NCBI RefSeq assembly: GCF_014654675.1
Contig: NZ_BNBC01000002.1
Span: 124,001 to 188,000, forward strand
Reading direction: 5' to 3'
Source: Streptomyces spiralis
Lineage (GTDB): Bacteria > Actinomycetota > Actinomycetes > Streptomycetales > Streptomycetaceae
DNA: 64,000 nucleotides
Positions within the stretch are counted from its first letter, which is position 1; each line of letters starts with the position of its first letter. Under the pieces are notes generated by a model. The model was given only the letters and a program-made list of their open reading frames with translations, was not told the DNA's origin and searched no databases. Positions 18,968-26,707 of this stretch are shown piece by piece. The translations under genes were made by a program, and so were the position numbers.

Positions 18968-19447
18968 ATGGCCACTCCTGACTTCATCCGCACGATCCGG
19001 GCCTCCGCCGGCCGACAGCTGCTCTGGCTCCCCGGGGTCACCGCGATCGTCTTCGACGACGAGGGCAACGTGCTGCTGGGCCGCCGCTCCGACACCGGCA
19101 GATGGTCGGTGATCGGCGGCATCCCGGACCCCGGTGAGCAGCCGGCCGCCTGCGCCGTGCGGGAGGTCCACGAGGAGACCGCGGTGCGCTGCGTCGCCGA
19201 GCGGGTGGTCCTCGTCCAGGCACTGGAACCCGTCACCTACGCCAACGGCGACATCTGCCAGTTCATGGACATCACCTTCCGCTGCCGTGCCGTGGGCGGC
19301 GAGGCACGGGTCAACGACGACGAGTCCCTGGACGTGGGCTGGTTCGCGGTGGACGCCCTGCCCGATCTCGACGAGTTCGGGCTGGTGCGGATCAAGCAGG
19401 CCCTCTCCGACGGACCCACGTGGTTCGAGCCCATGGGTTTTGAGTGA
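18968..19447 (+). CDS. Nudix hydrolase
   Basis: The 159-residue protein has a central Nudix domain. The Nudix box runs from GIPDPGEQ through REVHEETAV (about residues 53-75), with both metal-binding glutamates present but Ala in place of the Gly that usually precedes its last residue. The N-terminal LPGVTAIVFDDEGNVLLGRR and the later WFAVDALPDLDEF are typical of cytosolic nucleoside-diphosphate-X hydrolases. The substrate cannot be predicted. It follows lnt by 73 bases in the same direction. Confidence 0.85.
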   Translation: MATPDFIRTIRASAGRQLLWLPGVTAIVFDDEGNVLLGRRSDTGRWSVIGGIPDPGEQPAACAVREVHEETAVRCVAERVVLVQALEPVTYANGDICQFMDITFRCRAVGGEARVNDDESLDVGWFAVDALPDLDEFGLVRIKQALSDGPTWFEPMGFE

Positions 19448-19539
19448 AGCGTGGGGCCGTGCCACATGTAGCCAGGGAGGGCGCTGCCTGAGGTCAGGGC
19501 ATGACGTCGTCCAGCGCCCTCCCGGCTCCCCACGCCCCT

Positions 19540-19617
19540 CGCTCGATCTCGGCGGTCGCACGGCGCTCGTCACCGGCACCTCGCTCGTTCTCGACGGCGG
19601 CCGGACCGCCCACCGAC
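19540..19617 (+). pseudogene. Possible short-chain dehydrogenase scar
   Basis: The plus frame starting at 19542 reads LDLGGRTALVTGTS and then, with no gap, LVLDGGRTA. The first part matches the N-terminal strand and cofactor loop of classical SDR enzymes and the second matches their C-terminal end. About 220 internal residues would be missing, which is what a deletion between two TGTS-like sites would leave. The piece lies in an otherwise featureless 245-bp gap and has no start signal. The call rests on two short motifs and could be chance. Confidence 0.35.
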
Positions 19618-19692
19618 CTGCCCGGAGGCCGGCCGCCGCCGAGTTTTCCACAGGGCTCAACGGGCGACGGGCGAATGGTGAATCCTGTGGGC

Positions 19693-21696
19693 ATGTCCAC
19701 CGATCACGTGCAGTCCGCCGACCGCCCCACCGCCGACGCGGCGACCCCGCGCGGCACCGGCGCCCTGCCGCACGGCAGCGACGGGACCCCGTGCGGTGAG
19801 GGCACCGGGTGCCACGCCGGAGCCCCGTTCCTCGAGCTGCTGGCCCGCGGCGCGCCCGCGGACGCCTACGAGCAGCCGGTGCTGCGCGCCCGCGCCGAGG
19901 ACCGGCCGGCCGACTGCGTCGCCGCGCTCGAGCACGCCAAGCTGCTCGCCCTGCGCGTCCGCGCCGAACTGGACGGACGCCGCCGCCGGGAGGCGGAGCT
20001 GTCCGCCCTCTTCGAGACCGCCCACGACCTGGCGGGCCTGAGAGACCTGGACTCGGTGCTGCCGGCGATCGTGCAGCGCGCCCGCTCGCTGCTCGGCACC
20101 GATGTCGCCTACCTCACCCTGAACGACGCGGCCCGGGGCGACACCTACATGCGCGTCACCGAGGGCTCCGTGGCCGCCCGCTTCCAGCAGCTGCGCCTGG
20201 GCATGGGGGAGGGGCTCGGCGGACTGGTGGCCCAGACCGCGCGGCCCTATGTCACCGACGACTACATGAAGGACGCCCGCTTCCAGCACACCGGCACCAT
20301 CGACGCCGGCGTGCAGGACGAGGGTCTGGTCGCCATCCTCGGCGTGCCTCTCATGCTCGGCCCGCAGGTCATCGGCGTCCTGTTCGCGGCCGACCGGCGG
20401 GCCCGGGTCTTCGAACGCGAGCAGATCGCCCTGCTCGGCTCCTTCGCGGCCCTCGCCGCGGCCGCCATCGACAGCGCCAACCTGCTCACCGAGACCCGCT
20501 CGGCCCTCGCCGACCTGGAACACGCCAACGAGATCATCCGGGACCGCAGCGGCGCCATCGAACGCGCCTCCGACGTGCACGACCGGCTCGCCGAACTCGT
20601 GCTGCGCGGAGGCGGAGTCCATGACGTGGCCGCGGCGGTCTCCCAGGTCCTCTCCGGCACCGTCGAATTCACCGAGGCCACCGCCGCGCCGGCCGGCCCC
20701 CTGGAGGCCTCCCGCGCCGAGGGGCACGCGGTGCGGCACGGCGACGACTGGATCGCCGCGGTCACCGCGGGCGGAGAACTGCTCGGCGCGCTGGTGCTGC
20801 GCGGCCACCCCGGCCTCGACCCCGTCGACCAGCGCACCCTGGAGCGCGCCGCCATGGTCACCTCCCTGCTGCTGCTCGCCAGACGCTCGGCCGCCGAGGC
20901 CGAACAGCGCGTCCGCGGCGAACTGCTAGACGACCTCCTCGACGCCCGGGACCGCGACCCGCGCCTGCTGCGCGACCGCGCCACCCGGCTGCACGCCGAC
21001 CTGGACGCCACGCACGTGGTGCTCGCCGCCCGGCTCGACGCCCCGGCCGCCGACGCCGACCAGGAGGCCGCCGCCCGCCGGCGGCTGTGGTCCGCCGCCT
21101 CCCACCTGGCCGCCACCCGCCAGGGCCTGGCCGCGGCCCGCGACGGCGGCACCGTCCTGCTGCTGCCCCTCCAGCCCGGCACCACCGCGACGGACCTGGC
21201 CCGCCGCACCGCCCACCACCTCGGCACCGCCGTGCACGAGGCGGTCACCGTCGGCGCCTCCGCCCCCGTGGGCGACCTCGCCGCCCACCCCGACACCGCG
21301 GCCGCCGCCTACGCGGAGGCACGGCGCTGCCTGGAGGCCCTGCGGCTCCTCGGCCGCACCGGCGACGGCGCCGCCGTCGAGGACTTCGGCTTCCTCGGCC
21401 TGCTCCTGGCCGGCGACCGGGACATCGCCGGCTTCGTCGACCGCACCATCGGCCGGGTCACCGCCTACGACGAGCGCCGTGGCACGGACCTCATACGCAC
21501 TCTGGAGGCGTACTTCACCTGCGGCATGAGCCCGGCCCGCACCAAGGACGAGCTGCACGTGCACGTCAACACCGTCGCCCAGCGCCTGGAACGTGTCGGC
21601 CGCCTGCTCGGCGACGACTGGCAGACCCCGGCCCGCACCCTGGAGATCCAGCTCGCGCTGCGCCTGCACCGCCTGTCGGCGCCGCCCCAGCACTGA
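19693..21696 (+). CDS. GAF-domain PucR/CdaR-like transcriptional regulator
   Basis: The 667-residue protein has an N-terminal GAF sensor (residues about 100-260, with MGEGLGGLVAQTARPYVTDD and ILGVPLMLGPQVIGVLFAAD). A long helical segment and a degenerate central domain follow, then a C-terminal PucR-type helix-turn-helix (about 610-660). The latter has TLEAYFTCGMSPARTKDEL then VHVNTVAQRLERVGRLLGDDW. Regulators with this end control purine, polyketide or aromatic catabolic genes. ATG at 19693 is taken; an in-frame ATG at 19675 would add six residues and neither has a strong ribosome site. It may control an unlinked target. Confidence 0.8.
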   Translation: MSTDHVQSADRPTADAATPRGTGALPHGSDGTPCGEGTGCHAGAPFLELLARGAPADAYEQPVLRARAEDRPADCVAALEHAKLLALRVRAELDGRRRREAELSALFETAHDLAGLRDLDSVLPAIVQRARSLLGTDVAYLTLNDAARGDTYMRVTEGSVAARFQQLRLGMGEGLGGLVAQTARPYVTDDYMKDARFQHTGTIDAGVQDEGLVAILGVPLMLGPQVIGVLFAADRRARVFEREQIALLGSFAALAAAAIDSANLLTETRSALADLEHANEIIRDRSGAIERASDVHDRLAELVLRGGGVHDVAAAVSQVLSGTVEFTEATAAPAGPLEASRAEGHAVRHGDDWIAAVTAGGELLGALVLRGHPGLDPVDQRTLERAAMVTSLLLLARRSAAEAEQRVRGELLDDLLDARDRDPRLLRDRATRLHADLDATHVVLAARLDAPAADADQEAAARRRLWSAASHLAATRQGLAAARDGGTVLLLPLQPGTTATDLARRTAHHLGTAVHEAVTVGASAPVGDLAAHPDTAAAAYAEARRCLEALRLLGRTGDGAAVEDFGFLGLLLAGDRDIAGFVDRTIGRVTAYDERRGTDLIRTLEAYFTCGMSPARTKDELHVHVNTVAQRLERVGRLLGDDWQTPARTLEIQLALRLHRLSAPPQH

Positions 21697-21935
21697 CCCC
21701 CGTTGCCGAGAGGGACTTCTGACACGCAGCGGCCTCCGGCGACCTGGCCGAGCAGAGTTCGCCTCCCGCACCGTGAAACTGCCGCTGTCCTGCCGGGAGT
21801 TGAGTTCGCTCCGTAGGTTGCCCCCGCAGCTGCGCCACCAAGTGCCCATGGCGCCTGCCTGGCCAGTTGCAGGGTTGGTCCGAACGGGTGAGGGTGGAAA
21901 GAGAACACACGACCGAGCGCCGAAAGGGGTTTCAT

Positions 21936-22166
21936 ATGCAAGCGAGGAAGGCCGAACTCTACGCGCTCGACCTGACGGAAGCGCGCTGGGTCAAGAGCAG
22001 CAAGAGCATCGACAAGACAACGCCTTACTGCGTCGAGGTGGCAGACCTCGGTGGCGGTGCCGTTGCCGTGCGTGACTCGAACAACAGGGACCTGCCGCCA
22101 CTGCGGTTCACCGCAGAGGAATGGGCTGCGTTCCGAGAAGGTGTGCGCGAGGGCGAGTTCGGCTAG
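21936..22166 (+). CDS. Orphan DUF397 protein
   Basis: The 76-residue protein matches the DUF397 pattern: a tryptophan-containing W-V-K-S-S-K-S start (residues 19-25), CVEVADLGGGAVAVRDSN in the middle and FTAEEWAAFREGVREGEFG at the end. These proteins are normally encoded next to an XRE helix-turn-helix regulator in actinobacteria and some are its small antagonist. Here neither neighbour is an XRE gene. GAAAGGGG lies 7 bases before the ATG, and upstream in-frame starts lack such a site. Confidence 0.85.
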   Translation: MQARKAELYALDLTEARWVKSSKSIDKTTPYCVEVADLGGGAVAVRDSNNRDLPPLRFTAEEWAAFREGVREGEFG

Positions 22167-22237
22167 AACGTCTCGCGCTTCACAACGCTTGGCCGGGCCC
22201 GGCTTCGCTCGTGCGGATTCCGCCTGAGCGGTTCTTT

Positions 22238-22255
22238 CGCGAGCATCTGCTCGCG
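22238..22255. promoter_or_regulatory. 18-bp palindrome
   Basis: CGCGAGCA and TGCTCGCG are perfect reverse complements separated by two bases. The site lies 84 bases before the small secreted-protein gene at 22339. The two-base centre favours a protein-binding dyad over an RNA hairpin. The binder is unknown. Confidence 0.5.
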
Positions 22256-22305
22256 CTCCATGCTGCAGTGCCACTCATCAGAGTGTCTTGTCTCTTGACC
22301 ATGGG

Positions 22306-22321
22306 CAGCCATACGTGGCTG
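22306..22321. promoter_or_regulatory. Short hairpin or operator before the secreted-protein gene
   Basis: CAGCCA and TGGCTG flank the tetranucleotide TACG, 18 bases before the ATG at 22339. It could be a 5'-UTR stem-loop that overlaps alternative GTG starts, or an operator. No terminator-like T-run follows. Confidence 0.35.
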
Positions 22322-22338
22322 TGACACAGGTGTCTTCC

Positions 22339-22611
22339 ATGCGCACATCGACCCTTGTCCCCGGTGTACTCACCGGTCTGGCCCTCGTACTCGGCGGCGC
22401 CGCGTTCGCCGCCCCCACCGCCCAGGCGGACATCCCGGCCTGTATGAACATGGTTCAGCAGACGGGCGTCGAAGCGTCGGCCGCCGTCACGGCGGCGTGC
22501 ACCCAGGGTGTGCACGGCGACCTGCAGGGTTGTGTCGCTGCCCTGACCGGGGTCGGCGTGCCGGGCGGCGCCGCGACCGGCGCCTGCCGACTGGCCGCCA
22601 ACCCGCCGTGA
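22339..22611 (+). CDS. Small secreted four-cysteine protein
   Basis: The 90-residue product has a clear Sec signal peptide (hydrophobic VLTGLALVLGGAAFAA, cleavage probably near APTAQA-DI, about residue 30). The mature chain is about 60 residues with four cysteines, in IPACMNM, TAACTQG, LQGCVAA and TGACRLA, enough for two disulfides. Mature composition is Ala/Gly/Val-rich. It resembles unnamed small Streptomyces secreted proteins; I cannot assign a function. ATG at 22339 follows a weak AGG; GTG at 22315 is an alternative. Confidence 0.6.
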   Translation: MRTSTLVPGVLTGLALVLGGAAFAAPTAQADIPACMNMVQQTGVEASAAVTAACTQGVHGDLQGCVAALTGVGVPGGAATGACRLAANPP

Positions 22612-22640
22612 GGGACAGGCGGTGACCCGTGTGCACAGCG

Positions 22641-22674
22641 GCCTGCCCCTGCCGGAGGTACGGCAGGGGCAGGC
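22641..22674. terminator. Bidirectional terminator hairpin
   Basis: A perfect 14-bp stem, GCCTGCCCCTGCCG and its complement, encloses a 6-base loop GAGGTA. It lies between the secreted-protein gene ending at 22611 and the convergent permease gene ending at 22712, so it can serve both. Confidence 0.85.
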
Positions 22675-22711
22675 GTGTGACGACGGTGCGGCGCAGATCC
22701 TGGTGCCGGTT

Positions 22712-23614
22712 TCAGCCCTTCACGGCGCCGGTGAGCCCGCCGACGATCCGCCTCTCGAAGACCGAGAAGAAGATCAGCGCGGGGAGCATCGCGAGCGAGG
22801 TGAACGCGAGGACCTTCGCGGTGTCCACGGAGTACTGCGAGGAGAAGGCCTGGACGCCGAGCGGCAGGGTGAAGTTCGCCTGCGAGTTGAGGATGTACAG
22901 GGGCAGCACGTAGTTGTTCCAGCTGTTGACGAACCCGAGGATGCCGACCGTCACCACACCGGGCAGTGACAGCGGGATCACCATCCGGACGAAGAACCCG
23001 AGCCGGCTCGCCCCGTCGATGGCGGCGGCCTCCTCGAGCTCGTTCGGAATGGCCTTGAGGAACGGCACCAGGATGATGACGGTCATCGGCAGGCCGAAGG
23101 CGATCTGCGGAATGATCACACCGAACAGGTTGTCGAGGAGGCCGAGGTCCTTGACGACGATGTACAGCGGGGTGATCGCGATGACCAGCGGGAACATCAG
23201 GCCGGCGGCGAACAGGGAGTACATCGCGCCCTTGAGCTTGAAGTCGTAGCGGGCGATCACGAAGCTCACCATGAGGCCGAGGATCACAGTGCCGACGGTG
23301 CTCGCGAGCGCGACGATGACGGAGTTGGCGAATTCGCCCCAGAACGTCACCGACCTCAGAACGGCGGCGTAGTTGCTGAAGACCCAGGGCTGCGGTAGCG
23401 CGGCCGGGTTCGTGGTGATCTGCGAGTTGGTGCGGAATCCGCCGAGCACGATGTAGATCACCGGCGCGACACAGGCCCCGATGAAGAGGAGCGCGACGAA
23501 GTAGGTGAAGGGACTTCCCCACTTCTGCGGCTTGTCGCGATGGCCGCGACGGCCGGTGGGCGCCTTCGGCTCGGCTGCGGAGGAGGACCAGGAGTCGGCG
23601 GTGGTCGCACTCAT
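22712..23614 (-). CDS. Carbohydrate ABC transporter permease (MalG type)
   Basis: The 300-residue integral membrane protein has six predicted spans and the cytoplasmic EAA loop EEAAAIDGASRLGFFVRMVI (about residues 195-214) that docks the ATPase. Ending in VGGLTGAVKG is typical of MalG-like (CUT1) permeases. It pairs with the MalF-type gene upstream, with which it shares an ATGA overlap, implying coupled translation. AAGGAG lies 8 bases before the ATG. No ATPase gene is present, so a shared multisubstrate ATPase such as MsiK is probably used. Confidence 0.9.
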   Translation of the reverse strand: MSATTADSWSSSAAEPKAPTGRRGHRDKPQKWGSPFTYFVALLFIGACVAPVIYIVLGGFRTNSQITTNPAALPQPWVFSNYAAVLRSVTFWGEFANSVIVALASTVGTVILGLMVSFVIARYDFKLKGAMYSLFAAGLMFPLVIAITPLYIVVKDLGLLDNLFGVIIPQIAFGLPMTVIILVPFLKAIPNELEEAAAIDGASRLGFFVRMVIPLSLPGVVTVGILGFVNSWNNYVLPLYILNSQANFTLPLGVQAFSSQYSVDTAKVLAFTSLAMLPALIFFSVFERRIVGGLTGAVKG

Positions 23615-24636
23615 CGGTTGGCTCCTTCGGTGACGGCGCCCTGGAGGTCGCGGCGCAGGACGAAGCGCTGGTAGATCAGCGCGACGACGAGCGAGATCAG
23701 GAACATCACGACCGCGATGGCGCTGCCGTAGCCGTAGTTGCCCGCGTTGCGTCCCTGGGCGACCATGTAGATCGCCATGGTCGAGGTGCCCGCGGTGCTC
23801 GCCACGTACGGACCCCAGATGATGTAGACCAGATCGAACAGTTGCAGCGAGCCGATGATCGACAGGAACGCCCAGATGCGGATCGTCGGCGCCAGCAGCG
23901 GCAGCGTGATACGACGCTGGATCTGCCAGTAGGAGGCGCCGTCGATCTGTGCGGCCTCGAAGAGTTCGTCGGGGATCGACTGCAGGCCGGCGAGCATAAG
24001 GATCACCGCGAAGCCGATGTACTTCCACGTGATGATGGCCATCAGCGTCCAGATGGCCAGCTTCGAGTTGGAGAGCCATTCCGCTTGCAGGAAGCCCAGA
24101 CCGAGGTGGTGCAGCAGGTCGTTGACGGCGCCGCTGCTCTGGAGCATCAGGCCCCAGCCGGTGCCGACGATGACCTCGGAGATGATGTAGGGCGCGAAGA
24201 TCAGGACGCGGATGACCGAGCGGCCGCGGATCTTCTGGTTGAGCAGGAGCGCGAGGACGACCGCCAGCGGGCCCTGGATGACCAGGGAGAGCACCAGGAC
24301 CAGTCCGGTGTGCCACAGGACTTCATGGAACGCGGGGTCGGTGAGGATCAGCTTGTAGTTGTTCAGGCCGACCCAGTCCGTGGGTGGCCCGTAGCCGTGC
24401 CACCGGTAGAAGCCGTAGTACGCCGCGAGCGCGATCGGAAAGATCACGAACGCCAGGAACATGATGATCGCCGGTCCGGACAGGAGCGCGATCTCGAGTC
24501 GCATCTTGGCACGGCCGCGGCGGCGCGCAGCCGCGCGCGCCGAAGTCGGGAGCGCGGCCACGGCCGCGCCCCCGACTCTGGGCGTGCCCTGCGACTGGCG
24601 GCCGGTGGCCGGGTCAGTACCCAGGGTGTCGCTCAT
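23611..24636 (-). CDS. Carbohydrate ABC transporter permease (MalF type)
   Basis: The 341-residue CUT1 permease has a charged N-terminal cytoplasmic tail (residues 1-45), six spans and the EAA loop LFEAAQIDGASYWQIQRRIT (about residues 225-244). It is the second gene of the binding protein-MalF-MalG operon: it starts 11 bases after the binding-protein gene and overlaps MalG by four bases. It probably imports an oligosaccharide released by the divergently encoded enzymes; the sugar is inferred from context only. Confidence 0.9.
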   Translation of the reverse strand: MSDTLGTDPATGRQSQGTPRVGGAAVAALPTSARAAARRRGRAKMRLEIALLSGPAIIMFLAFVIFPIALAAYYGFYRWHGYGPPTDWVGLNNYKLILTDPAFHEVLWHTGLVLVLSLVIQGPLAVVLALLLNQKIRGRSVIRVLIFAPYIISEVIVGTGWGLMLQSSGAVNDLLHHLGLGFLQAEWLSNSKLAIWTLMAIITWKYIGFAVILMLAGLQSIPDELFEAAQIDGASYWQIQRRITLPLLAPTIRIWAFLSIIGSLQLFDLVYIIWGPYVASTAGTSTMAIYMVAQGRNAGNYGYGSAIAVVMFLISLVVALIYQRFVLRRDLQGAVTEGANR

Positions 24637-24647
24637 GGTGTGCTTAC

Positions 24648-25946
24648 TCAGCCCTTCGCGGCAGCGGCGTTGGTGGCCTTGACGATGTCCGCGGCGGTGC
24701 CCTTGCCGGCCAGCAGGTTCACCACGGCGGTGTTCATGGCGTTGCCGACGTTCTGGCCGTACAGGGTGTCGAGGAACATCATGGAGTAGGGGGCCTTGTT
24801 GAAGGCCTGCAGCGTCGAGACGTTGTAGGAGTCGGTGACGACCTCCTGGGCCTGCTTGTTCACCGGGAGCGTGATGAAGGCCTTGGAGTAGGCCTCCTGC
24901 TGGTCCTTGGTCACGAGCCACTGGAGGAACTCAAGGGCCTGCTTCGGTGCCTTCTTGGACAGCGAGTACCCGTCGAGGCCGGCCATGATGGCGCTCGGGT
25001 CGCCCTGGCCGCCGGTCACTGCGGGGAAGGGGAACCAGCCCAGGTCGGGGAGCGGCTTCTGGTCCTTGGTGAGGCTCTTGATCACACCGGGGTCCCAGTT
25101 GCCCATGAGCTCCATGCCCGCCTTGTGGTTGGCGAGCAGGCCCGCCGACGACCCGGCGCCCTGCTGCGACGTGGACGTCAGGAAGCCCTTCTGGAAGGGC
25201 TCGACCTTCAGGAACGCAGCCAGGTCGTCGCCCGCCTTGGTCCAGCACGGATCGTTGAACTTGAGCTCCTTGGCCGCCGTGTCCAGGGTGTTCCGGCTGC
25301 ACTCGCGCAGGGCGAAGTTGTAGTACCAGTGCGCAGCCGGCCAGGCGTCCTTGGCGCCGACGGCGATCGGCGCGACGTTGATCTTCTTCAGCTTCGCGAC
25401 GTCGGCCTTGAGCTCCTCCATCGTCGTCGGCGGCGCGGAGATGCCGGCCTGCTTGAACAGGTCCTTGCTGTAGTAGATGCCCTCCGGCTGGGTGTCGAGC
25501 GGCATGGCGTAGACCTTGCCGTCGATCGAGTACCCCCCGATGGCCGCCGCGCCCGCGTTGGCCTTGTCGGTGTCGGTGAGGTTCAGCTCCTGGAGCTGGC
25601 CGGCGTCGACCTCGGCACGCATCTTGCCGCCACCGCGCTGCAGGAAGATGTCCGGCGCGGTGTTGGCGTTGAGCGCGGTCTGCAGCTTGCCGTCGAGATC
25701 CTCGTTCTGGATCATCTGGATCTTGACCGTGACGTTCGGGTGCAGCGCGTGGTAAGCCTTCGCCGCGTTCTTCCAGTACACGTCACCGGCCCCGGGCTGC
25801 GCGTTCTCCCAGACGGTCAGGGTGACCTTGCCGTCGGCCGAACCGCCGCCGCTGCCGGAGTCGTTGCCGCCGGCACACCCGGTGGCGGCGAGCGCGATGC
25901 CCAGGCCGATCGCGACGGCCGTCGCGCTGCGTGCTTTCCTCGTCAT
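24648..25946 (-). CDS. Sugar ABC transporter substrate-binding lipoprotein
   Basis: The 432-residue protein has a lipoprotein signal peptide with lipobox LAATGC (lipidated Cys at about residue 24), followed by a Gly/Ser-rich tether. A family 1 solute-binding domain has VTLTVWENAQPGAGDVY at its first strand, PDIFLQRGGG near residue 105 and YAMPLDTQPEGIYYSKDLF near residue 155. It heads the operon with the MalF and MalG genes. AGGAAG 8 bases upstream selects this ATG over an in-frame ATG at 25970. Substrate is unknown; neighbours suggest a xylan- or arabinan-derived oligosaccharide. Confidence 0.9.
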   Translation of the reverse strand: MTRKARSATAVAIGLGIALAATGCAGGNDSGSGGGSADGKVTLTVWENAQPGAGDVYWKNAAKAYHALHPNVTVKIQMIQNEDLDGKLQTALNANTAPDIFLQRGGGKMRAEVDAGQLQELNLTDTDKANAGAAAIGGYSIDGKVYAMPLDTQPEGIYYSKDLFKQAGISAPPTTMEELKADVAKLKKINVAPIAVGAKDAWPAAHWYYNFALRECSRNTLDTAAKELKFNDPCWTKAGDDLAAFLKVEPFQKGFLTSTSQQGAGSSAGLLANHKAGMELMGNWDPGVIKSLTKDQKPLPDLGWFPFPAVTGGQGDPSAIMAGLDGYSLSKKAPKQALEFLQWLVTKDQQEAYSKAFITLPVNKQAQEVVTDSYNVSTLQAFNKAPYSMMFLDTLYGQNVGNAMNTAVVNLLAGKGTAADIVKATNAAAAKG

Positions 25947-26023
25947 CGTGGAAACTTCCTGATCTGTCATCAAAGGCGGAATCGGTACAGATGTCTTGCG
26001 CGAAGTAATGGACTGTTGACTGA

Positions 26024-26036
26024 CAAAAGCCTTTTG
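26024..26036. promoter_or_regulatory. Dyad before the first sugar importer
   Basis: CAAAAG and CTTTTG flank a single C. The site lies 78 bases upstream of the binding-protein start on the minus strand, a suitable position for promoter control. No binder is known. Confidence 0.35.
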
Positions 26037-26179
26037 GGTGCGCTGATTTGGGTGTTCAAGCGGCAGGCCGACCGTGGTGGCAGTGAGGGTCTGGGTGCGC
26101 GAGTTCGCGACGATCACTGCAACCCGTGCTTCCCCCCTCCGGGCATGTGTGTGTGGACGTGCCAGGTGGACCGGTGTGA

Positions 26180-26204
26180 CCGTATGGAGTCGTCTCCGTT
26201 ACGG
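26180..26204. promoter_or_regulatory. Imperfect 25-bp inverted repeat
   Basis: CCGTA/TACGG outer arms and GGAG/CTCC inner arms are symmetric with one- and two-base interruptions around TCGT. It lies in the long gap between the importer operon and the duplicated leader; it could be an operator or a 5'-UTR stem. Confidence 0.35.
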
Positions 26205-26266
26205 GGAGGCTTCGATCGCTCGTGAGTATGCGCTGGGCGCAGAGCGGCAGTCAATTGGTTCGTTTA

Positions 26267-26322
26267 CGAAAGTTCGCCGAAAGTTACGACTGCGCGCCGC
26301 GAGGGGCTGTCGAAACTTTTCG
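26267..26322. promoter_or_regulatory. Cluster of CGAAA-type operator dyads
   Basis: Three related elements occur within 56 bases: CGAAAGTTCG (26267-26276), CGAAAGTTACG (26278-26288) and CGAAACTTTTCG (26311-26322). The third differs by a single T from the 13-mer that flanks the LacI regulator gene at 46324 and 46450. Palindromes of the CGAAA-TTTCG kind are recalled as targets of LacI-family xylanase/xylosidase regulators in Streptomyces. Their place before the divergent importer operon suggests shared control. Binding is inferred. Confidence 0.55.
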
Positions 26323-26491
26323 GCCATCCTCGAGTGAACGGCCCACCAGGCAATCCTGCTTGAGCCGGCGTCGTGGGGATCGTCAGTACCGCGGTCGCGA
26401 GGTGGCGGGGCAGTCGCACATTCCGCAGGGGCCGACCACTCGGTCTGTGCGCGAACCTTTCGGTGTTGATCACGAATCGTTGCGAGAGGTA

Positions 26492-26519
26492 TTGACGTCG
26501 CTCACGGGTTCCCTATCAT
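26492..26519 (+). promoter_or_regulatory. Sigma-70-like promoter of leader copy 1
   Basis: TTGACG (26492-26497) and TATCAT (26514-26519) are separated by 16 bases. Both hexamers and the spacing are identical in copy 2 at 57598-57625. This supports a functional housekeeping-type promoter, although transcription has not been shown. Confidence 0.65.
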
Positions 26520-26544
26520 CCAAGTTGCTCGACACTTCGACCTC

Positions 26545-26562
26545 CGTTCGACATCACGAACG
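26545..26562. promoter_or_regulatory. Operator palindrome in leader copy 1
   Basis: CGTTCG-N6-CGAACG is a perfect dyad starting 26 bases after the -10 box. Copy 2 has TGTTCG-N6-CGAACA at the same place: both outermost bases changed together and kept pairing. The regulator is not known. Confidence 0.65.
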
Positions 26563-26670
26563 ATGGCGGTCCACTTGCGCAGCAGGGCACCTCTCGGGAC
26601 TTACCACACCGCAACGGCCGAGTCGCAAGGAGCGCGCCGAACGATGTACATGTCATGGACTCGTCAATCT

Positions 26671-26707
26671 CGGGCCGATCCCGGCCACCGTCCCCACCCG
26701 CACCCGA
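26671..26707 (+). repeat. Segment matching the 3' flank of the GH43 gene
   Basis: About 35 of 37 bases match 59402-59438, which starts two bases after the GH43 stop codon. Its position directly after leader copy 1 implies that the intervening GH43-like coding sequence was deleted from this copy. Confidence 0.75.

Larger units (their letters stand above)
26473..26668 (+). repeat. Duplicated promoter-leader, copy 1
   Basis: This stretch aligns along its length with 57580-57778, the promoter and leader of the GH43 gene. The shared parts include TGCGAGAGGTATTGACG, GGTTGCTCGACAC-like and CACTTGC-CAGCAGGGCACCT blocks, the AAGGAG ribosome site and the ATG region ending TCATGG-CTC-TCAAT. Similarity stops abruptly near 26668, where GH43 codons would follow. 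Copy 1 thus has a promoter, leader and start region but no intact gene behind it. Confidence 0.8.
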
